Shown piece after piece: positions 57,639 to 64,000 of a stretch of 64,000 nucleotides of DNA. The position numbers were made by a program, and so were the translations under genes. Positions within the stretch are counted from its first letter, which is position 1. Every line of letters begins with the position of its first letter. Source of the stretch: JAFGOG01 sp034429215 (GTDB taxonomy: Bacteria > Chloroflexota > Anaerolineae > JAAYZQ01); contig DAOUGI010000019.1 of the NCBI GenBank assembly GCA_034429215.1, forward strand, positions 62,001 through 126,000, in the 5' to 3' direction. The notes beneath the pieces are model-generated. The model did not search any database, was not told the origin of the DNA, and was given only the letters and a program-made list of their open reading frames with translations.

Positions 57639-59312
57639 ATGGATCGCGATCAATTCATCAAAACAATGGCCAACGCCAAGCTGTACGACCTGACCCAGGA
57701 TTGCAGCATCTTTACCCCGCCCTGGCCGGGGGAAAAGTCGTTGGAGGTGCACTTTTTCAAGCGGGTCACCGGCGCCTACGGCGGCGGCCAGGGGGCCAAC
57801 GGCCAGATCCTGAACTGGAGCAACACGGTCGGCACCCACCTGGTGGGTGAGACGGCCTTCCACTCCGGTGGCCGGGCCATCTCCGACGTCCGGCTGAGCG
57901 ACCTGTGTGGGCCGGGCGTAGTGGTGGACATCTCTGACCTTGTGTCCGACTATAGCCTGTACACACCACAGATGATCATGAGCCGGGCCAAGATCAAAAA
58001 GGGTGACATCCTGATCATCAACACCGGCTACCATCGCTACTCGTGGGACCAGCCCGACGTCTTGAACCCGAATGCTCAGGGTGGCGTCGAATCGAAAGAG
58101 TTCGGCTTCCTGGTGCGGCATCCCGGTCCCTCGCCCGATTTCTTCCAGTGGGCGATGGACATGAAGCTAAAGCTAGTCGGCGTCGATTGTGGCTGCGCCG
58201 AGCACCCGATGAACACGCCGATCCGGCGGATGCACGCCAACCACTTTGAGCTGGCCGAGGCCAAGCTGGTCGCCGAGCATGGCAAGACGTGGGATGAAAT
58301 GTTCCCTCCGGACGACTATTACGAGCTGACTCACATCACCATGCCCAAGGCTCATCTGCTTCTGGCCGAATGCATCGTGGGCGAGATCGACAAGGTCAAG
58401 AACCAGCGGGCCTGGATCATGATCATGCCCATCCCGTTCATGGAAGTGGAGACGGCCTGGGCGCGGGTGTGCGCCATGCAGGCCCCAGACGGGATGAGCG
58501 AGCAAGAGTTCTTCCAGATGATGGGGTCGGCTAAAGTGCTGGACATGACCATCCCGTTCAGCGTCCAGACGCCGCAGTGGGCCAACTATATCCCACTGAC
58601 GGTGAACTATACCAAGCGGGTCGGCGGCCAGCACTTTGGCATGGGCCGCAACGGCTCGATCTGCAACGCCAGTATCCACCTGGCCAGCCACATGGACGGC
58701 GAAAAACACTTTTGGCCGAGGGGGCGGACCATCGGCCAGGTTCCGCTCAACGAGTGGGTCGGCCCGGGCGTGATCGCCGACATCTCGCACCTGGTCAGCA
58801 ACTCCAGCGTCTACACACCCGAGATGATCGAGTCGGTGGTCGAGGTTCGCGAGGGCGATATCCTCATCACCAAGACCGGCTGGTATCGCTACGGGTGGAT
58901 CAGCCCTGAATCGGACGAATTCCGTTACATGATCAAGCACCCTGGGCCTTCTCCCGACTTTGCCAAGTGGTGTGTTGACAAAAAGCTCAAATGGCTGGGG
59001 GTCGATGCGGTCAGCCAGGACCACCCAATGAACACCATCCAGCGGCTGTGGCACCCCAAGACCTTCGCCGAGGCCGATGCCAAGCTGATCAAGGATTTCG
59101 GCAAGAGCTGGGACGAAATGTTCCCGCTCGACAAATACTACCAGGACACCCATCTGAACCTCTTTCCCAAAAAGATCGTCCATGCCGAAAATCTGGCCGG
59201 CGACATCGCCGCGGCGAAAAGCGGCCGCTACTACATCGGCTGCTACCCGGCCAAGGTCATGGAAGCCGAGTCGATGTGGGCGCGCTTTGTCGCCTTTAAA
59301 GAGGGAGAGTAA
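57639..59312 (+). CDS. Tandem cyclase-family protein, N-terminal domain degenerate
   Basis: A 557-residue protein made of two kynurenine-formamidase/isatin-hydrolase-like cyclase domains (about 1-275 and 285-557). Domain 2 keeps the metal motif as ASHMDGEKHFWPRGRTI (His, Asp and second His). Domain 1 has GTHLVGETAFHSGGRAI: the aligned Asp is Val and the second His is Ala, so it probably cannot hold the metal. Both share LxxLxGPGV(I/V)xDIS, YTPEM/YTPQM and HPGPSPDF...HPMNT. It likely hydrolyses a cyclic amide, a step before nitrilase or carbamoyl transfer. ATG 57639 follows ACAGGAGGA. Confidence 0.85.
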   Translation: MDRDQFIKTMANAKLYDLTQDCSIFTPPWPGEKSLEVHFFKRVTGAYGGGQGANGQILNWSNTVGTHLVGETAFHSGGRAISDVRLSDLCGPGVVVDISDLVSDYSLYTPQMIMSRAKIKKGDILIINTGYHRYSWDQPDVLNPNAQGGVESKEFGFLVRHPGPSPDFFQWAMDMKLKLVGVDCGCAEHPMNTPIRRMHANHFELAEAKLVAEHGKTWDEMFPPDDYYELTHITMPKAHLLLAECIVGEIDKVKNQRAWIMIMPIPFMEVETAWARVCAMQAPDGMSEQEFFQMMGSAKVLDMTIPFSVQTPQWANYIPLTVNYTKRVGGQHFGMGRNGSICNASIHLASHMDGEKHFWPRGRTIGQVPLNEWVGPGVIADISHLVSNSSVYTPEMIESVVEVREGDILITKTGWYRYGWISPESDEFRYMIKHPGPSPDFAKWCVDKKLKWLGVDAVSQDHPMNTIQRLWHPKTFAEADAKLIKDFGKSWDEMFPLDKYYQDTHLNLFPKKIVHAENLAGDIAAAKSGRYYIGCYPAKVMEAESMWARFVAFKEGE

Positions 59313-59334
59313 ATACGGGATACTGGCATATCCG

Positions 59335-60219
59335 ATGATCCTGATCACAGGTGCAGCAGGCAAAACAGGCCGGGCGGTCATCCGGGCGCTGGTGTCCAGA
59401 GGGCAGTCGGTTCGAGCCCTGGTACGCCGGCCCGAGCAGGTCCGGCCTGTCAAAGAGCTGGGGGTGCAAGAGGTCGTCACCGGGGATCTGGGCGATCCGG
59501 CAGCGGTGGAACAGGCAGTCCGGGGCAGCCGGGCGATCTATCACATCTGCCCCAACATGCACCCCGACGAGGCTGCCATCGGTCAGGTTATCATCGCTGC
59601 GGCGCGATCGGCAGGGGTGCAGCATTTCGTCTACCACTCGGTGTTGCACCCTCAGGCCGAGGCGATGCCGCACCACTGGCTCAAGATGCGGGTTGAGGAG
59701 CAGCTCTTCGAGTCGGGATTGAGCTACACCATCCTCCAGCCGGCCGCCTATATGCAGAATGTGCTGGTCCAGTGGAACAGCATCGCCCAGGAAGGTATCT
59801 ACCCTGTGCCATACCGGGTCGAGACCCGGCTGGGGATGGTCGATCTGGACGACGTGGCCGATGCGGCCGCCGCCGTGCTGATCGAAGCAGGGCACGCTGG
59901 GGCCACCTACGAGCTGGCCGGCGCGGAGGCGCTGTCGCAGATTGAGGTAGCTTCGGTCCTGGCCGATTGCCTGGGCCGGCCGGTCCGCGCCGAGGCGGTT
60001 CCGATCGAGACATGGGAACAGCGGGCCAGGGCATCCGGCCTGGTCGGCTACCAGATCGAGACATTGATCGAGATGTTCCATTACTATGAACAGCACGGCT
60101 TCTGGGGCAATCCGCACGTCCTGGGCTGGCTGCTTGGCCGCCCGCCCACGACATTCGCCGCCTTTTGCCGGCGGGTTCTAGAATCCAGTCCCCACCCTCT
60201 CCCTCGGGGGAGAGGGTAG
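59335..60219 (+). CDS. NmrA-like NAD(P)-binding Rossmann protein
   Basis: A 294-residue atypical short-chain dehydrogenase. MILITGAAGKTGRAVIRAL contains GxxGxxG, VVTGDLGDP and IYHICPNMHPDE follow, and YHSVLHPQAEAMPHHWLK marks the catalytic region without the classical YXXXK. It may act as NAD(P)H sensor or reductase of the pathway. ATG 59335 is chosen; the earlier in-frame start lies inside the previous gene. The last dozen residues (SSPHPLPRGRG) are encoded by the palindromic repeat at 60194, so the true C-terminus may once have ended earlier. Confidence 0.82.
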   Translation: MILITGAAGKTGRAVIRALVSRGQSVRALVRRPEQVRPVKELGVQEVVTGDLGDPAAVEQAVRGSRAIYHICPNMHPDEAAIGQVIIAAARSAGVQHFVYHSVLHPQAEAMPHHWLKMRVEEQLFESGLSYTILQPAAYMQNVLVQWNSIAQEGIYPVPYRVETRLGMVDLDDVADAAAAVLIEAGHAGATYELAGAEALSQIEVASVLADCLGRPVRAEAVPIETWEQRARASGLVGYQIETLIEMFHYYEQHGFWGNPHVLGWLLGRPPTTFAAFCRRVLESSPHPLPRGRG

Positions 60220-60231
60220 GGTGAGGGGGGA
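60194..60231. repeat. Palindromic repeat with GGGTGAGGGGG tail
   Basis: ACCCTCTCCC (60194-60203) and GGGAGAGGGT (60208-60217) form a 10-bp stem with loop TCGG, then AGGGTGAGGGGGG. It overlaps the end of the NmrA-like gene. Its tail resembles the repeat cluster after lysA (45684-45770). Confidence 0.7.
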
Positions 60232-60259
60232 TATTGTACAACAAGGAGGTAGACACTAG

Positions 60260-61141
60260 ATGAAACCAGCTCCATTCAAATACCATGCGCCGGCCACGGT
60301 CGACGAAACCCTGGCCCTGCTGGCCAAGTATGGCTACGAGGGCAAGGTGCTTGCCGGCGGCCAGAGCCTGATCCCGATGATGAACTTTCGCCTGGCGCAG
60401 CCGGCCGTCCTCGTGGATCTGAACAATATTCCTGAGCTTTCCTTTATTCAGCCCAACCGAGATGGCGGCGTGCGCATCGGGGCCATGACCCGCCAACGTC
60501 AGGTGGAGCACGATCCGCTGATCGCCGAGGCGGCGCCGATGGTCCACGCGGCCATGCCCAAGATCGCCTATCCGCAGATCCGCACCCGGGGCACCTTCGG
60601 CGGCAGTCTGGCCCATGCCGACCCATCGGCCGAGCTGCCGGCAATAAGCGTGGCGCTCGAGGCCCGCTTTCGGGTCCGCGGGCAGCGGGCGGAGCGCTGG
60701 GTGACGGCCGCTCAATTCTTTCAGGGGTTCTTTACCACCGTCCTGAAACCGGACGAGCTGTTGGTCGAGGTCGCCCTGCCGCCGATGCCCCGCCACAGCG
60801 GCTGGTCCTTCATGGAAGTTGCCCGCCGCCACCACGATTTCGCCCTGGTAGGCGTCGCGGCCTTAGTCATCCTGAGCGAAGCGAAGGATCTCTGCCAAGA
60901 GGCCAAGCTCGTCTTTTTCAGCGTCGGCGAAGGTCCGGTGCCGGCCAACCATGCAGTGCAAGTGCTGCGAAGCCAGGCGCCCACAGCCGAGGCGATCCGC
61001 GAGGCAGCCGAGGTTGCCGCCAGGGATGACGTGGACCCCACCACCGACATCAACGCTTCGGCCGATTATCGCCGCCACCTGGTCGGCGTGCTGGGCCGAC
61101 GGGCGTTGACCGAAGCCTTTGACCGGGCGAGAAAGGGTTAG
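60260..61141 (+). CDS. Molybdenum hydroxylase FAD-binding subunit
   Basis: A 293-residue CoxM/XdhB-type subunit. AGGQSLIPMMNFRL is the FAD pyrophosphate loop, TRGTFGGSLAHADPSAELPA the isoalloxazine loop, and the C-terminal RRHLVGVLGRRALTEAF is usual. It transfers electrons from the 2Fe-2S subunit to NAD or another acceptor. Residues near 203-212 (VILSEAKDL) are encoded by a dispersed repeat at 60866-60892, where a regular strand (VAAxVxL) is expected. ATG 60260 follows AAGGAGGT. It precedes the 2Fe-2S subunit by 16 bp. Confidence 0.88.
   Translation: MKPAPFKYHAPATVDETLALLAKYGYEGKVLAGGQSLIPMMNFRLAQPAVLVDLNNIPELSFIQPNRDGGVRIGAMTRQRQVEHDPLIAEAAPMVHAAMPKIAYPQIRTRGTFGGSLAHADPSAELPAISVALEARFRVRGQRAERWVTAAQFFQGFFTTVLKPDELLVEVALPPMPRHSGWSFMEVARRHHDFALVGVAALVILSEAKDLCQEAKLVFFSVGEGPVPANHAVQVLRSQAPTAEAIREAAEVAARDDVDPTTDINASADYRRHLVGVLGRRALTEAFDRARKG
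60866..60892 (+). repeat. Dispersed repeat (TCATCCTGAGCGAAGCG type) inside FAD subunit gene
   Basis: GTCATCCTGAGCGAAGC followed by GAAGGATCTC. This short repeat is known in many bacteria and, where translated, yields ILSEAKDL. Here it keeps the reading frame. Confidence 0.75.
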
Positions 61142-61157
61142 GGCCGAGGAGGACAAG

Positions 61158-61643
61158 ATGAGCGACACATTCGAAATCGTTGTTACCGTCAACGGCGCCC
61201 GCCACCAGTGCACAGTCGAGCCGCGTCTGCTGCTGAGCGACTTTTTGCGGCACGACCTGGGTCTGACCGGGACGCACGTCGGCTGCGAGCACGGCGTGTG
61301 CGGCGCATGCACCATCCTGTTCGACGGTCAGCCGGCCCGCTCCTGCCTGATCTTTGCCGTGCAGGCCAACGGCCACGAGATCACGACCGTCGAGGCGTTG
61401 GGAACGCCCGACAACCTGCACCCGATCCAGAAGGCTTTCCAGGAAACGCACGCGGCCCAGTGTGGCTTTTGCACCCCCGGCATCCTGATGACCTTGGTGC
61501 CCTTCCTGAAGGAAAACCCCGATCCCAGCGAGCAGGAGATCCGCGAAGCGCTTTCGGGCAACCTGTGCCGCTGCACCGGCTACCAGCACATCGTAGATGC
61601 AGCCAAACTGGCAGCCGGCTACGGCGCCGGAGATCCCCTGTAG
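61158..61643 (+). CDS. Molybdenum hydroxylase [2Fe-2S] subunit
   Basis: A 161-residue CoxS/XdhC-type iron-sulfur subunit. Cluster I: GCEHGVCGACTILFDG and Cys near 61-62 (RSC). Cluster II: CGFCTPG and CRCTGYQ. All eight cysteines are present. It passes electrons from the molybdenum centre to the FAD subunit. ATG 61158 follows GAGGAGG. Its stop is within a short hairpin (ATCCCC/GGGGAT, 61633-61648), another stop-adjacent repeat; the catalytic subunit starts 25 bp later. Confidence 0.92.
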   Translation: MSDTFEIVVTVNGARHQCTVEPRLLLSDFLRHDLGLTGTHVGCEHGVCGACTILFDGQPARSCLIFAVQANGHEITTVEALGTPDNLHPIQKAFQETHAAQCGFCTPGILMTLVPFLKENPDPSEQEIREALSGNLCRCTGYQHIVDAAKLAAGYGAGDPL

Positions 61644-61668
61644 GGGATTATAGGACAGGAGTGACACA

Positions 61669-64000
61669 GTGACAGAGAAACGGAAATATATCGGCCAACG
61701 CATCACCCGGAACGAAGACCCGCGCCTGCTGACCGGGAGGGCTCTGTTTGTGGACGACGTAGACCTGCCGGGCATGCTCTACGCTGCCTTTTTCCGCAGC
61801 GACTACCCCCACGCCCGCCTGCGGAGCATCGATGTATCGGCGGCCCGCCAGCGGCCCGGTGTGGTGGCCGTCTACACCGCCGAAGACATGGGCGAGGCAT
61901 GGCGGCATGGCCCGCCGCTGGTCACGCCGCCGCCGACTATCAAGGGGCTCCTATTCAACACACGCACCCAGGTTCCCCTGGTCAAGGACAAGGTGCGCCA
62001 CGGCGGTGAGCCCCTGGCGGTCGTCCTCGCCACCAGCCGCTACATTGCCGAGGATGCCCTTGACGACATCGTGGTCGATCTGGAGCCGCTGCCGGCGCTG
62101 GTCGACCTTGAAAAGGCCCTGGAGCCGGGTGCCCCGCTTATCCACGAGGATCTCGACTCCAACCTGGCAGCTCACCTGATCCAAAACAAGGGCGATTATG
62201 AGGCAGCCAAAGCCAAGGCCGATCTGGTCATCGGCCGGCGCATCATCATCGATCGCTGCGCCGCGGCAGCGATGGAAAACCGCTGCATCGTAGCTTTCTG
62301 GGATGCCAAGAGCCAGCAGTTGACGATCTGGGACACGACCCAGGCTCCCATTCCCATCCGCAACGGCCTGGCAGCCATGTTCGGCCTGTCGGCCCACCAG
62401 GTGCAGGTAATCGCGCCCTTTGTCGGTGGCGGCTTTGGCCCCAAGATCATGATGTACTACCCCGAAGAGATGGTCCTCACCTGGGCCACCCTACGGCTGG
62501 GCCAGCCGATCAAGTGGGCAGAGGACCGGCGGGAGAACTTTTTCGCCACCAACCAGGAACGGATCCAGGTGCACGACGCCGAGATCGCCGTCACCCGCGA
62601 CGGGCGGATCCTGGGCGTCAAGCATGCCTTCCTGCACGACACCGGCGCCTATGACCCCTACGGCCTGACAATCCCCCTCAACACCCAAAGTCACGCCATG
62701 AGCGCCTACGACGTGCCCAACTACTCGAGTGACATGAAGGTGGTGTTCACCAACCGGATCACCACCTCCCCGGTGCGGGGAGCGGGCCGGCCCCAGGGCA
62801 TCTTTATGATGGAGCGGCTGCTCGATCTGGTGGCCAAGGAGCTGGGCCTCGACCCGGTCGAGATCCGGCGGCGCAACCTGATCCCGCCCGACGCTTTCCC
62901 CTATGAGCACAAGATCATCGACCAGGCCTTTGCCCCGCTCATCTTTGACAGCGGCAACTACCGGGCTACCCTTGACAAGGCAGCGGCCATGATCGGCTAT
63001 GAAAAGTTTGTCAAGGAGGAACAACCCCGCCTTCGCGCCGAGGGCAAGCACGTCGGCATCGGCATCGTCTCTTTCATCGAGACCACCGGCGTCGGCCCGT
63101 ACGAGGGCGCCCGGGTCACCGTCGAGCCCAGCGGCAAGGTCAGCGCGGCCACCGGCGTGGGCACCCAAGGCCAGGGCCACTTTACCTCCTTCGCCCAGAT
63201 CATCGCCGAACAGGTGGGCGTGGACCCGCGCGACGTGCGCCTGGTGAGCGGCGACACTTCCCAGTTCCACTGGGGGACAGGCACCTTTGCCAGCCGGGGT
63301 GCCGTGGTTGCGGGCAACGCCGTCAATGCCGCGGCCCTGGCAGTCCGCGGCAAGATCCTAAAACTGGCCAGCAAGGTCCTGGACGCGCCAGAAGAAGAGC
63401 TGGAGTTGGCCGACGGCCGCGTGCGGCGAAAGCCCAAGCCCGCGAAACGCAAAGGGGGAGGGGATGCAGCCGGCGTGCCAGACCAATCGATCAGCCTGGG
63501 AGAGCTGGCTGCGCGGGCCAACCCCTTGCGTGGGGCGGTGGAGCCCGGTACCGAGCCGGGCCTGGAAGCCACCGCCTACTTTGGCCCCCAGTATGGGGCC
63601 ACGGCCAACGGCTCCCACGCCATGATCGTCGAGGTCGATCCGGAAACGATGATGATCGAGATCAAGCGCTACGTTGCCGTCGAGGACTGTGGCACCGTGC
63701 TCAACCCGTTGATACTGGATGGTCAGGTGCACGGAGGCGTGGCGTTGGGTCTCGGCAACTCTTACTACGAAAAGCTGGTCTACGACGACAACGGGCAACT
63801 GCTCAACGCCTCCCTGGCCGACTACCTGATCCCATCGGCCACTGAGGTGCCCCGCATCGAGATCGGCCACGAGGAAACCCCGTCGCCGCTCAACCCATTG
63901 GGCACCAAAGGCGCCGGCGAGGCCGGGACAATTCCCGTGCCGGCCCTGTTCGCCCAGGCCCTCGAAAATGCCCTGTATGACCATGACCTGGAAATTCTAG
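61669..64000 (+). CDS. Molybdenum hydroxylase catalytic subunit (runs off window edge)
   Basis: A xanthine-dehydrogenase-type large subunit, 777 codons visible; it is almost complete, with only the last few residues outside. Motifs: VGGGFGPK (molybdopterin-dithiolene loop), PVRGAGRPQGIF (Mo site loop), GTQGQGHFTSF, and GTKGAGEAGTIPVP containing the catalytic Glu. The active-site loop lacks the CO-dehydrogenase signature (VAYRCSFR), so it is a general hydroxylase (xanthine, aldehyde or N-heterocycle). Start GTG 61669 lies eight bases after AGGAG. It requires MCD or MGD and perhaps a cyanolysable sulphur or selenium. Confidence 0.92.
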   Translation, partial: MTEKRKYIGQRITRNEDPRLLTGRALFVDDVDLPGMLYAAFFRSDYPHARLRSIDVSAARQRPGVVAVYTAEDMGEAWRHGPPLVTPPPTIKGLLFNTRTQVPLVKDKVRHGGEPLAVVLATSRYIAEDALDDIVVDLEPLPALVDLEKALEPGAPLIHEDLDSNLAAHLIQNKGDYEAAKAKADLVIGRRIIIDRCAAAAMENRCIVAFWDAKSQQLTIWDTTQAPIPIRNGLAAMFGLSAHQVQVIAPFVGGGFGPKIMMYYPEEMVLTWATLRLGQPIKWAEDRRENFFATNQERIQVHDAEIAVTRDGRILGVKHAFLHDTGAYDPYGLTIPLNTQSHAMSAYDVPNYSSDMKVVFTNRITTSPVRGAGRPQGIFMMERLLDLVAKELGLDPVEIRRRNLIPPDAFPYEHKIIDQAFAPLIFDSGNYRATLDKAAAMIGYEKFVKEEQPRLRAEGKHVGIGIVSFIETTGVGPYEGARVTVEPSGKVSAATGVGTQGQGHFTSFAQIIAEQVGVDPRDVRLVSGDTSQFHWGTGTFASRGAVVAGNAVNAAALAVRGKILKLASKVLDAPEEELELADGRVRRKPKPAKRKGGGDAAGVPDQSISLGELAARANPLRGAVEPGTEPGLEATAYFGPQYGATANGSHAMIVEVDPETMMIEIKRYVAVEDCGTVLNPLILDGQVHGGVALGLGNSYYEKLVYDDNGQLLNASLADYLIPSATEVPRIEIGHEETPSPLNPLGTKGAGEAGTIPVPALFAQALENALYDHDLEIL

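Noticed and set aside
59182..59334. Upstream start of the NmrA-like gene inside the cyclase-family gene
   Set aside because: The Rossmann fold begins at ATG 59335; the upstream part is arginine-rich and unrelated.
1..64000. tRNA, rRNA, insertion sequence, prophage or origin
   Set aside because: No cloverleaf with CCA-like end, rRNA core segment, transposase, integrase or DnaA-box cluster was recognised by eye; a tool such as tRNAscan-SE could still find something small.

Overview
The window is a GC-rich bacterial chromosome segment, densely packed with short intergenic gaps. Several features point to an anaerobic member of the Chloroflexota, and the Anaerolineae side of the phylum is my inference. 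The clues are a CpXC-domain protein, a giant zinc-ribbon/double-cyclase/AAA/TPR protein, Thr-Pro tails on surface proteins, DUF5320, CGGC and demi-ferritin proteins, NifX-like proteins, and many short dispersed repeats that also run into coding regions. Promoters are easy to read: TTGACA-17-TATAAT or TATACT occurs repeatedly. No tRNA, rRNA, CRISPR array, transposase or integrase was seen.

Layout. 1-5.0 kb: the C-terminus of an SsnA-type aminohydrolase, a PHP phosphoesterase on an apparently leaderless mRNA, a CpXC protein, an FHA/winged-helix protein and a Ser/Thr kinase. 5.1-13.7 kb (minus strand): a 1538-residue cyclase/ATPase/TPR protein, a cyclic-nucleotide-binding protein and a GH3-like lipid-anchored or secreted protein, a likely nucleotide second-messenger unit. 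13.8-19.6 kb: a Fur-family regulator with a clear promoter and operator plus a ZIP metal transporter, then PadR and an iron/cobalamin-type ABC importer, a decayed PadR fragment and an AbrB-like protein. 19.6-27.6 kb: an anaerobe-type Fe-S and redox-maintenance region (two NifU-like scaffolds, radical SAM, OsmC, DUF5320, CGGC, PadR, Mrp, demi-ferritin, NifX-like, zinc ribbon, CDF-NifX fusion). 27.6-29.9 kb: a lipoprotein and a membrane-anchored hydrolase.

30.0-40.0 kb is the most striking part. A strong promoter and a structured leader ending in an intrinsic terminator precede DRTGG, CBS-ATPase, DRTGG and PHP genes, then NuoE, a thioredoxin-like ferredoxin, a NuoF-GltD fusion and a formate dehydrogenase catalytic subunit. 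The last is interrupted by one in-frame TGA exactly at the catalytic selenocysteine position and is followed by a SECIS-like hairpin. I read it as one 900-residue selenoprotein in a soluble NAD(P)/ferredoxin-linked formate dehydrogenase.

40.1-49.5 kb: aspartoacylase-like hydrolase, MFS and AEC transporters, M55 D-aminopeptidase, LysA-like decarboxylase, a double hot-dog thioesterase, a pentapeptide-repeat membrane protein and an alpha/beta hydrolase. 49.8-53.4 kb (minus strand): a complete four-subunit Na+-pumping acyl-CoA decarboxylase. 53.5-64.0 kb (plus strand): one operon with FdrA, nitrilase, DUF1116 (YlbE), a tandem cyclase-family protein with one degenerate domain, an NmrA-like reductase and the three subunits of a molybdenum hydroxylase. 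This looks like an uncharacterised, possibly carbamoyl-phosphate-yielding, N-heterocycle degradation pathway. It lies divergent to the Na+ pump.
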